From positions 1-29,534 of the forward strand of contig MSJI02000239.1 of the NCBI GenBank assembly GCA_001931905.2: a DNA stretch of 29,534 nt, written 5' to 3'. Made by a program: the position numbers and the translations under genes. Numbering within the stretch: position 1 is the stretch's first letter; each line of letters begins with the position of its first letter. Shown piece by piece: positions 19,202 through 27,730 of this stretch. Under the pieces are notes generated by a model. It was given only the letters and a program-made list of their open reading frames with translations. It made no database searches and was not told the DNA's origin. The DNA is from Cladosporium sp. IMV 00045 (taxonomy: Eukaryota > Ascomycota > Dothideomycetes > Cladosporiales > Cladosporiaceae).

Positions 19202-20373
19202 CTAATGCCGAATCTTTCGCGATCGAAGTATAATACCGACGACTTGTTTGCTCCCTCTTTTTGCATCCTTCGCGACGAGCTTGCTGAAATCGGCATTGTA
19301 TAGTGCCACGGCGAGGGGGACTGCTTCGTCGGGCTCTAGGTGAAGTCGATAGTGGTCGCGGGCCAAGATGCTCGCAGCGTACACTTGCTCCTGATTCACT
19401 TCGAAGACACCGGCTAACTGGCCAGGGGCTGTGAACGTTTGCCAAACGACCGCAGACATGGGATGCTTTGTATCGACCCAGTATCGACTTCCATGGTCCT
19501 CCTGGACCGACGCAGCCACTCCTAAGGGGTGGTCCTTCCAAGCGTGGTTCCAGAACCCGGTGATGGGCGCTGCGCCGAACACACGCGTGCCTGTTCCTGC
19601 GAAGGCCTTGCATATGCCACTCAAGCTGATGCCGCTGTCTATGTCCCCGAGGACGATGTCGGGTCTGCTCTTGTGTCCGGTCCGACGTGCGCCTGCGCTG
19701 GATTCTCGGGCAGACATTTCACGCTCGAGCTCAAGAGCAAGGGTGCCCTGCCCATGAACGACGTCCTCATCGTCGTAGAGAGGGAAAGGGATAGCTTCAC
19801 TGCCCTGCACGGCATTAGGAATAATGTTGAGCTCTGAGTCGATCTCGAGTCGTCCGATGTCAAGAGGGAACGGCTCGCTCAAAGTTGGGTCGCTGTTCGA
19901 CTCATTCCGCCCAGAAGGTTGGGAATATACTGGGATGCTGTGTACTTTTGCAGCGATGGCGACCTCCTGCATATATGAACCTATGCCATGGTCAGCCGCG
20001 ATAAAATTCGTTGTTGGGGTTGATCACTCGTACTGCTCCCCTGACTGAAGATTCCAACACGTTGTAGTTCTGGAAGACCGTGCACTTCTATGAGTCGCAT
20101 CATAGCATTAACCGCACCACGGAGATCAGATGGATCGTGAAATTGAATCAAGAAGTTCATGTTGCCGTTGCTGACTTCATGGGTCCAGCTAGGCAAGGTA
20201 CTGCGTGTCCCTGTCGAAAGGATCATGTACGTTAGGGCGCTTCAAGTTGACCAACTCGCGTGTCCACGTCTCTTACCCGGTTCTGTGGCATTTTGTTCGT
20301 TGCAATGCTGCAAGTGTTTTTGGATTCGATCTTGAGCCGCAAGAATGGCTGCGCGAGAACCGGAAGAACTCAT
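19202..20373 (-). CDS. PLP fold-type II protein (threonine/serine dehydratase-like), cofactor site degenerate
   Basis: Model: complement(join(19202..19980,20034..20210,20277..20373)), 350 aa. Introns: 66 nt (20211..20276, donor GTAAGA, branch CCTAAC) and 53 nt (19981..20033, donor GTACGA, branch CTGAC, acceptor CATAG). The layout matches serine racemase/threonine dehydratases: RAAILAAQDRIQKH at the start, DLRGAVNAMMRL for the family's SFKxRGA helix, GIFSQGSSSYMQEVAIAAK for the SSGNHAQ helix, DDEDVVHGQGTLALELE (161-177) for the well-kept PDVxAGQGTxxxE block, and DIVLGDIDSGISLSGI (199-214) for the GGGGLxxG loop. The Schiff-base Lys is replaced (SDLRGA, Asp61), the Asn of SGNH is missing, and the Gly loop is changed, so classical PLP catalysis looks impossible. 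Length is normal, introns are clean and the frame intact, so it looks maintained. Fold assignment is good; function is unknown. Confidence 0.75.
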
Positions 20374-20591
20374 GGAAGGCGACCGGCCGCTGAGGCCGTA
20401 GGGAGGTGTATCACAACGACATGTATCGAATGAATGTGATCCAAAATGGGAAGTATCAAAGGCTTTCCAACTGTAGGTGATTTGTTTTCCAGTCGATCGG
20501 TCTCGATCACCAAGCCAGTCTTGGCGTGATACCGGTATGGCCTTGGGGATCGAGACTCGATCACGACCAGATTCACGATCACCAACTTCAT
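20370..20591 (-). other. Upstream ORF (73 codons) overlapping the PLP-fold start as ATGA
   Basis: An open frame starting MKLVIVNLVVIESRS ends in TGA at 20370-20372, which overlaps the ATG of the PLP-fold gene (20371-20373) by two bases. If the transcript begins upstream of 20591 it would be an upstream ORF. It has no recognised domain; no transcript evidence is available, so it may be chance. Confidence 0.25.
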
Positions 20592-21448
20592 ATAGGACTC
20601 AAGTCCGAGGATTGTTCAGATCACAGCTGTCGAAATAGGAAAACCGGCGGGTCTCGTGCTCCATAAAGAAATCCTCTTTTCGAGTCTATTGTTGGCGTTG
20701 AGAACAAAAGTTCATCAACCGTTCACGATTTGCACAAGACCTTTCATCTTCTCCGGCGATGGAAACGATGATATGATGACAGGAAACGACCCTCGACGTA
20801 TGTTTACTAAGTCTTCTCATTCAGATGGATATACGATCTGCTGACCGTACATTTGAAGCCTTGACGCTGCCTAAAGTGGCATCATGGGTCGGCCCCTTTA
20901 ATTCCAACACCCTTGACGCAGGGTTGAAATAACTTGCGCCTCCGCACTCGCAGTCTCGAGTCTTGCTCACGAGCAGAAACACGACCTGCGGCAGGCATTC
21001 GAGATCTCGTGATCGCGCAGACCTTCTACGTACCTGCGACCGTCCTCATCTCCTCCAGATTCACCAAAATCGCCATTTCGAAAAATCGCCATTCCATCGA
21101 CAGCATTTGCAAACCTACAGCGCTGCCTCCAAGACCATTCTTTTGGTGCGATCCCATCATCTAGCCGTTCGTCGATCGTCCGAACGCTTGGTGCGCCCCA
21201 TGAGTCGATTGGACCGGTCATGATGAGATCGCAATGAACAAACAACACGGCGTGTGGCATGCTGGTCGTCGCGCGCACATCAGCGCTGTCGATTTGAAGA
21301 GTGAACACACCAGGAGTCTTAGCCGATGGTCCGCTGTCTCGCGCAACTCAACAGGCTGAGTGTCATGATGCGGGCTGGAGACGCTGATACGTCTCGAGGA
21401 CCAAGATCAAATGGGGTTGATGCATCGACTGGACACGTACAACGGCCT
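20592..21448. other. Intergenic: upstream of the PLP-fold gene
   Basis: The longest open frame is on the minus strand at 20967-21308 (113 codons, containing MPHAVLFVHCDLIMTGPIDS). It has mixed composition but no recognised motif, and I could not join it to the neighbouring small ORF by good splice sites. Otherwise nothing seen. Confidence 0.35.
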
Positions 21449-21901
21449 TCAGAATGGCGGCGCTGCGGGCGACTTGATCTGTCTGTCGACCCAAGCGGCG
21501 GTTTGGGCAGGCTCTGAAAACGCATTCTGGTCCCCTGCCTTGCTTGCATTGAAGGATTCGACGGCGTCTTCGGAAAGAGCTGCAGGCGGCTCACGCTTGC
21601 TTTGAAGCAGACTCGATTCTGAAGACGGTGTAGATGCATCGAGTAGCCACTGCAGCCCGCCATACAGTAGACGCGTGTTGTCGTATTCGTTCAGTGACTT
21701 CGTTGGGGCAAGGGAAGCCTCAGGTTTTCGCGCCCGTGGTTGGTCTGCTTGCTCGCCAGCTCTCTGGCCAGCAGATGAAGCAGGGAATACATGCGTGTAG
21801 CTGTGTTCTCTTTTGTGTGCTGGTCGACCTGAGAAAGCTGGGACACGCGATGCTCCAACAGCCACAGAGCCTGAGTTGTCGGAGGGTGATGAGTTGGACA
21901 T
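21449..21901 (-). CDS. Small hypothetical disordered protein, 150 aa
   Basis: The protein starts MSNSSPSDNSGSVAVGASRV and ends in VDRQIKSPAAPPF. It is rich in Ser, Ala, Pro, Glu and Arg, with one more ordered-looking patch, YDNTRLLYGGLQWLLDAS. No signal peptide, membrane span or known domain is visible. The frame stays open upstream to 22120 (73 more codons), but that part looks like untranslated sequence, so the first ATG that opens the polar region was chosen. It lies between two minus-strand genes in the same orientation. It could be a real lineage-specific gene or chance. Confidence 0.4.
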   Translation of the reverse strand: MSNSSPSDNSGSVAVGASRVPAFSGRPAHKREHSYTHVFPASSAGQRAGEQADQPRARKPEASLAPTKSLNEYDNTRLLYGGLQWLLDASTPSSESSLLQSKREPPAALSEDAVESFNASKAGDQNAFSEPAQTAAWVDRQIKSPAAPPF

Positions 21902-22637
21902 GTTCAATGGTATTCGTGGCTTTTGGTGAGAACGGCCTTTGGTCGAATGTAAAAATATGGAAACTCGATTCTGAGTAAGATGTGTCGAGCATAATGAACG
22001 AGTGGGCTGCTCATGAGTATATACTCGTCGTCGCTTGGGCGCCAGTCGAAAAGAGCCACGATGCACGGTGAGCATACATCGGCGATAACCTCTCCTGGGC
22101 AGATCGACGATGAGTTTCAACTCGCAAGCTCACGCGCAGCCTGACGCTTTGACACAAGAACGACTGTCTTGCGTTCAGCCTTTCCGCCTGAACTCCATTG
22201 AGATATTTTCAATCATTGAAGTCCATTTGTCACCAGGGCTAGGCTGCGGAGAATAAAGTCATGCTAACTCCTCAATTTCACGTCTTGAACCTCATCGACT
22301 CGGGTAAAGCAGAAAGCAAAGATATACCATCTTCGTACCCGAATCAGGTAATGCTTCTACTTGCGGGGGAGATCAAGTATACGTGTGAGACTACAAATTG
22401 GATCGACCGGTCGACCAATGAGAGTCGTTGCTTGCAGCCTCGAATCTCATCATTTCGCCGTTAGGACAAACGTCCCCTGCACTCCACCCATGCACGATGC
22501 CGGCCGTGCTCTGCCTGTGGCTTACGGGACTACCTAGGCAAATTCACTATGCCGTTTGGAATATTTGCACCATCGCATTTCGGTGCCATTCTTTCCTCCG
22601 ATTCCTCCGTCGAACAACAACACCATGCTACTGACCC
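21902..22637. other. Intergenic: upstream of the small ORF and 3' flank of the amidase gene
   Basis: No gene seen. A symmetric element of two facing CCAAT boxes around a 12-bp palindrome lies at 22397-22419. Confidence 0.4.
22397..22419. promoter_or_regulatory. Facing CCAAT boxes flanking a 12-bp palindrome
   Basis: ATTGG (22397-22401) and CCAAT (22415-22419) face each other around the perfect palindrome TCGACCGGTCGA (22403-22414). CCAAT is the site of the fungal HAP/CBC complex. The element is about 500 bases upstream of the small ORF at 21901 and 220 bases past the amidase stop codon. Regulatory role is inferred. Confidence 0.3.
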
Positions 22638-24719
22638 TCAGAAAGCAACCTTTCCAGTCTTTACCGTATGCAAGACGCCTGCATCCGCCAACTTCTCGAT
22701 CATATCATACAACAAAAAGTCACATCCTCTTTTGACCACCATGTTGATAGTCACCGGCACCATCTCCTCATGGAACGTAATCCGACTTTGATATGGCACT
22801 TGCCCGATCGGAACCGTAAAATCAGCACATCCAAACAAGGGACACAAACTCGCGCCGGTGGTGGCCGCACCCTTGGGCGTCACCGCAAGGAATGAGGCAT
22901 CTTCGAACTCATTCAATCCTTCCTCCCGATAAGAGGGCAACCCGCCCGTGCCAATATCGTAAAGCATCACACTTTCTGAGCAAGCATCGGGTGTAGAAAA
23001 CTGGAGGTTCTCCTCATACCAGTCCACGGATCTACGCTTCCTGTCAACAGCTTGAGCGTACTCCTCCAACGTGCTCCCTGTGGTCGTATTCCACGTAGAC
23101 CACGGATCACGATATGCTTTGTCAATGGGCGGGAAGCGACCGTCGAACTCTTCCGCCCAAGCTGAAATGAGAGGCTGGCCGATTTCTTCCCACTGAGGAT
23201 GGTAATCGATGATATTGAGCACGTCGTCGTTGCGAGCTGTGAGGTTGGCGATGATGGGGTCTGAGGCGTTCTGTACTGTTGCGGTGAAGTTGAAACGCTG
23301 TATTTGCATACCGAAAAGAGATGTCATATTGCTAATGAAGGCGTCCAAAATGGGCTGTGCAGCTGTGTTGTTGAGCGGGAGGTAGTCCGTCGGGTATAAT
23401 AAAGTCTTTGGAAATCCACTGGTAGATGATTCCGGCACTACGAGCTCTGAAAGCCCGGTCGTGTTGGTATCCTGGTACAAGTCCGAGGTATACCAATGCC
23501 TGGCGAAATGGGCCCACTTTTTCGGATCGCGAGAGAACACACCAGCAGTGTCCGTTGCACCACCCAGAGGTATGACCCCTTCCAGGATCATAAGGCCTTG
23601 AGAAGGCCTGTTGCCGTAGGTGCCCGATACAGCTGCAGGGCGTCTCATGGAAGAGCCCGTATCCGATCCAACGGCAAAGTCAAGCCAGTCGTATGCAGCA
23701 ATTCCGCATCCACCTCCAGATGATGAGGCCGAGCACGTCAACCAGCCATCTCCGCGAGGATTCCAAGGATAATGTTCGTCGCCCCAATCCCAAGGATTAG
23801 CACCTGAAGCGAACTGGGCCAGCTTGTATTTGCCAACTAAAGCTCCGCCGAGCTCGAGGATGCGTTTGATGGATGGCGCTGTTTCGTTCGCTGGAGATCG
23901 AATATGCGCAAGCGTGCGAGAGCCTCCAGTAGTGACCAGGCCCTTCATATCAAATAGATCTTTGATCGCTACCCTGTATCCGGCAAACGGTCGAGGGTCA
24001 TGCAACGAGTACAGCCGCGAAGGCACCGGGATCGCGGGATACCCGAATGCAGGGTAGCTGACATCGAGTGCCGTATATATGCCCGTCTGGTGGTCCGCAT
24101 AGGCGCCGTACAAGAAATCGCGGTAAGTATCAACATAGAGCCTATAGACTGCAGAGATAGATACGCTTCCTCTATTCCCAATGTCGGCAAGATAGGGACC
24201 AGGCGCCAGCTTCGACAAAAGGTCGTTGCTTTGAGGGCTTCTTCGCAAGGTCTTGCCTGACGATATCTTACTCTTAACTATCAACAGGTCCAGATCCAGG
24301 TCATTCAGATACTTCTCTGCCGAGATATCGAGTTTGGCCGACGGGGAAGTGGAAGTCAGGATGATTCCCTGCAAAAAGTCTTCGGTGAAGACATCATCGC
24401 ATTCTTTGTAGCTTTCCAGTGTCGCCGAGATGGTGTCACCAGTTATTGTGGATTCATTGACCGATAAGACAGTGATCGGGATAGTATCTTTTCCGGTTTC
24501 GACGGGTCTTTCTGATTGTGTTTCGCCACCAGCATCCAATGTGAGAGACGGGCTTTTGGTATCCGCCAAGTAAGAGATGTCTCCAAGTTGGAAGATCACA
24601 GCATCATGTTGAGTCCTCTGTATTAGAGAGATTGGGTTCCTGTGATATGGCAAGGCACTAATAAGATTTGTGAAAGAAAAAATGAGCGTGATAACGAGTG
24701 CCAGGAATTGCATCTTCAC
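22638..24719 (-). CDS. Secreted amidase-signature protein with Arp1-like N-terminal domain
   Basis: One exon, 693 aa. A signal peptide covers residues 1-22 ([20 protein letters not shown], then SALP), so it is probably secreted; many N-x-S/T sites fit that. Residues about 40-170 resemble the domain found N-terminal in fungal scytalone-dehydratase-like Arp1/amidase proteins. The amidase-signature core follows: Lys253 in [13 protein letters not shown], the Ser-rich loop [11 protein letters not shown] (333/334), and the nucleophile Ser357 in [12 protein letters not shown], so the Ser-cisSer-Lys triad is complete. Such enzymes hydrolyse amide bonds of small molecules; the substrate is unknown. 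It is longer than plain amidases (about 500-550 aa) because of the N-terminal domain. It sits in a run of minus-strand genes with a Zn2Cys6 regulator and a transporter upstream. Start: ATG at 24719 gives the signal peptide directly. Confidence 0.88.
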   Translation of the reverse strand: MKMQFLALVITLIFSFTNLISALPYHRNPISLIQRTQHDAVIFQLGDISYLADTKSPSLTLDAGGETQSERPVETGKDTIPITVLSVNESTITGDTISATLESYKECDDVFTEDFLQGIILTSTSPSAKLDISAEKYLNDLDLDLLIVKSKISSGKTLRRSPQSNDLLSKLAPGPYLADIGNRGSVSISAVYRLYVDTYRDFLYGAYADHQTGIYTALDVSYPAFGYPAIPVPSRLYSLHDPRPFAGYRVAIKDLFDMKGLVTTGGSRTLAHIRSPANETAPSIKRILELGGALVGKYKLAQFASGANPWDWGDEHYPWNPRGDGWLTCSASSSGGGCGIAAYDWLDFAVGSDTGSSMRRPAAVSGTYGNRPSQGLMILEGVIPLGGATDTAGVFSRDPKKWAHFARHWYTSDLYQDTNTTGLSELVVPESSTSGFPKTLLYPTDYLPLNNTAAQPILDAFISNMTSLFGMQIQRFNFTATVQNASDPIIANLTARNDDVLNIIDYHPQWEEIGQPLISAWAEEFDGRFPPIDKAYRDPWSTWNTTTGSTLEEYAQAVDRKRRSVDWYEENLQFSTPDACSESVMLYDIGTGGLPSYREEGLNEFEDASFLAVTPKGAATTGASLCPLFGCADFTVPIGQVPYQSRITFHEEMVPVTINMVVKRGCDFLLYDMIEKLADAGVLHTVKTGKVAF

Positions 24720-25394
24720 GTCTCCTCACAAGACTCAGGGTGACCAATGTGCTGCGAATGGGCTGCAATAATACCTTGACGATGTCAATATAGAGGTGGG
24801 ACGGCCTACAATAGAGGTTATGCAGAGAATTTTATCTATCACATGAGCAGACCGACACAAAACCAGCACGACCGAACGTTGAGCCCTCATGAAAGTACCA
24901 GGGATTGAGCTTTAGTCTACCGCGTGAAAAGCGGAAGGTCGGAGATCTGGTTGAAAGTTCAAACATCCACAATCAGCGTGTCGTAATACACCACTGGGTC
25001 GGCAAGCCTTTCGCGGAATAGTGGATGAGATAAACATGTAGTAGATATCTGTTTGCAAATCTAAAGAACGCAAACTTCCATTTTGGTTGGCTGTCATGGT
25101 GTGACTGCACCGTGCGTGTAGATTGATAGGCAGACTTCCTCGGCGTGAGATAGAATAGAATCAAAGTTCGGCGGCTCGAAAGTCCACATCTGGATTCGAA
25201 GCGGAGATCGCAGTGCATAACGGAATCACGCCGTGTAGGTCGGCCCTTACAAACGATCTACCACTGTGAGATATCACTAACCTTGTGATGAGATGGCTGA
25301 CGATGTGTCTGCGGAAACGCTCGGTTTATGCACTATGTTCATTCATTGCGAGTCTTTTCGCATGGCCCAAATCGTGCGTGCCTTCGTAAAAGCG
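24720..25394. other. Intergenic: amidase promoter and 3' flank of the regulator gene
   Basis: Contains a short inverted repeat at 24776-24788 and a CCAAT at about 24744. Small open frames on the minus strand (24912-25218) lack motifs. No RNA gene or mobile element seen. Confidence 0.45.
24776..24788. promoter_or_regulatory. Inverted repeat TTGAC-N3-GTCAA upstream of the amidase gene
   Basis: Perfect 5-bp arms around GAT, 57-69 bases upstream of the amidase ATG. Its symmetry suits a dimeric DNA-binding protein; which one is unknown. Confidence 0.3.
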
Positions 25395-27186
25395 CTATCC
25401 CAGAAGCATGGTACCGGAAGCAGGAAACTGGCCAAGCTCTGTAGATTCGATCCCAGAGTCCTGACAATGCCATTGCGACTTGAGAAAGTCTTGAGCACGT
25501 CGAAAATGTCGCATTTGGAAGCGCCTTTCCATGGACTGCAAGCGGCTGATGATATTAGTTCTCTCAATTTGTTGAGACTGGTCCAGTTCTCTGGCTGCTA
25601 TTCCAATCGGCCAGAGCAGCGCTGTCTCATACGTCGAATCTTCTGATACCAAAGCGATGAGACTCATCGCCCATGAAGCTAGCTGGGGCATGTCGCCGAG
25701 CGGAGCAGTGGGGTTGGTGGGCTCAGTCGAGAATCCTCGGTCTGCAAGGACTCGCAGCCGGTATATTCTAGCTGTTGTGCGGTAAAGGTCGGATAAGATG
25801 GCCTGCTCGCTATCCCCTCGAGAGCTTCGAGGCGTGTTTTTGTTTTTGTCTAGGGCGAAACTTGGAAGCCAATCCATAACGCCATTCCACGCTGCGATAT
25901 CAGCATCAGAAACAGTCAAGTCGCCCGCACCCATGCGAGATATCAGGTTTGGGAAGAAATAGCGAGAGGCGTCGTTTGCCTCGGAGGCGCCCTCCAGGCC
26001 TTCCATTAGGCCAGGTAATCCGACTGAGCCTGACAAATAAAAATTTGATAAGGGCGCCGTGTGTGTGGATGTTGATCGTACAAGATCGTTGTATAGGAAA
26101 AGTTGATGCAGGAATCGGACTGTCTCGACGATATCGCTGGAGCAACTGTTTTCTGACAAAAGAGGCTGCAAGTAACGCTCAAACAATGCGTTCATGAATG
26201 TGAAGTGTGGTAGCCAGGCAGTGTCTCCGGTCACCTTTTCGTATAGAAGAAACAGAACCGAGCTGGTGAGAAGATGGAGCAGTCTCTGGTCTCCGGCTGC
26301 GTGGGTGGTTTTGAGCATGGCTCTGTCTCGCCTTGGGTTGAGATCTGATGATCTTGCGGCACCGAGGTCGGAACTACGTTCAATGTCTTCCAGTAGCGTC
26401 CTGCACCCCTTCAGTGCTCGCTGTCTAAAGCGAAGTGCGTCGCTTTCTAACTCGGCTTGGCCGTCGTTCCAGCGGGTAGCGCCACTCAGTGCCAGGAGAG
26501 AATCGAATACGACATCGCTCTGCATCGCAAGTGGCAGAAATATTGACAAGAATGGATTGCTCGGCCCCGAAGAAGTTGGATATGTTCTCGAGAACCTCAA
26601 GATGTAGTGCTCCAAGAATATCGATTCCGTGGGTCCTAGAGGTCGTGGAAACTGCGATATGGACCTCTGGAAAGTAAGCTGCTGGTCTGGAGATAGAGGA
26701 CGAGATCCAAATATTGGCGAGCTCATTCGCCCGTCTCCGAGGATGTTGGCATGGTGCACAAAGTCCAAGTTGTGAAAGCGCCTCGGCTCGCTACGGTCCT
26801 CTTTGTTGCTACTGCTTGGGTCTCCGTAGGCTTCTGCAATGCTGAAGCAAGTCGTCTGAGCAATGAAGTCATCCGGCGCATATGCGGTCTGCGCTCCAGA
26901 TACCGCAGAATCTTTTCGCCTCTCAGTGGCGACAGGAGGGCCTCTTCGCCTCATGCCATGTCTCCTGGCATCATCCTCCCATACTAGGCGAACTTCATGC
27001 TCGCATTCCAGTTTCAGTCGTACGCAAGCTTGACAAGGGAATCCTGTAGCATCACACTTCTTTTTACTTCAGAAAGGCAAGTCAGTACTGTGGTAGAGCC
27101 GCACGGTCATCGAACATGACTTGCCGTTTGCGACAGGTCCAGCAGCCGCTCCTCGAGCGACGTTTAGGGCATGTTATTGCATCCAT
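25395..27186 (-). CDS. Zn2Cys6 transcription factor with fungal-specific regulatory domain
   Basis: Model: complement(join(25395..27066,27125..27186)), 577 aa. The zinc cluster at residues 15-42 is canonical, C-x2-C-x6-C-x6-C-x2-C-x6-C (Cys 15, 18, 25, 32, 35, 42; GCWTCRKRKKKCDATGFPCQ). It appears only when a 58-nt intron (27067..27124) with a GCAAGT donor, TACTGAC branch and CTGAAG acceptor is removed; a GT donor 4 bases on would give x5 spacing. After the cluster come a basic/acidic linker and, from about residue 135 to 560, a helical middle region of the fungal_trans_2 type (FLEHYILRFSRTYP, FLSIFLPLAMQSDVVFDSLL, later TALLWPIGIAAREL). It should act in the nucleus as a pathway-specific regulator. 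The amidase lies just downstream and an MFS transporter upstream, both in the same orientation; these are plausible targets by position only. The start at 27186 is the only ATG in frame before the cluster. Confidence 0.9.
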
Positions 27187-27730
27187 TTTGGGCTTCTATC
27201 TTGCGCAAGGGCTTCCAGTGGGTCGGCGCTCATGCTGGTGGTAGCCGCTCGTGTGTAGTGGGTAGTGAAGCATCAGACCGCTGGTAAAAACACGCAGTAT
27301 ATACGGGAGTATATCCGGTCAAATCCATCAGAGAGTGCGAAAGCCTAACGAAGCAAAGTTCAGTAGCGGAGTAGGGCGTGAACCCAGCCGAATCTGTCCG
27401 CGAGCGCCACTTCTCGGTCTTGTTTACTCTATCCGATGGATCGCAATATATTTCTGCAGGTCTTCAAAGAATGACATCTGAAGAAGATAACATAGATTGG
27501 CGAAAGAGACAGGTCACAAAGCCAGCGACGTGCAGCCCAAAGGGTTCATGCTGTGCAGCGGAACGGAACCTGCCTCCGAGCAAGTTCATCCAAACCCCTG
27601 CATATTAAGCGAGAGATTCGTGTAATCTATGTCAAGGTTATTGTTTACTTGAAATGGGCATGAAATCATCACTTCGTATTATTGACGTCCCAGTATCAGC
27701 TGCATCAAATAGAGGTGCCCACCTAACCAC
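27187..27730. other. Intergenic: regulator promoter and 3' flank of the transporter
   Basis: No gene seen. An 11-bp direct repeat with TATA-like and CGG content lies at 27296-27318. A plus-strand frame at 27378-27608 has no motif. Confidence 0.45.
27296..27318. promoter_or_regulatory. Direct repeat AGTATAT(A/C)CGG, possible TATA/CGG element of the regulator gene
   Basis: AGTATATACGG (27296-27306) and AGTATATCCGG (27308-27318) are near-identical and 12 bases apart, 110-132 bases upstream of the regulator ATG. CGG/CCG triplets are the usual half-sites of Zn2Cys6 proteins, and TATATA could also be a core promoter element. Autoregulation is speculation. Confidence 0.3.

Noticed and set aside
19981..20033. 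Apparent frameshift in the PLP-fold gene, with an unspliced reading that contains NFIAADHGIGSY resembling SGNHG
   Set aside because: The segment has a GTACGA donor, a CTGAC branch and a CATAG acceptor and is 53 nt long; splicing it gives a continuous frame with the expected spacing. The look-alike motif is in the intron.
20967..21308. 113-codon minus-strand frame as an extra exon of the small orphan gene
   Set aside because: I found no convincing donor before the stop at 21449 to join them; left as uncalled.
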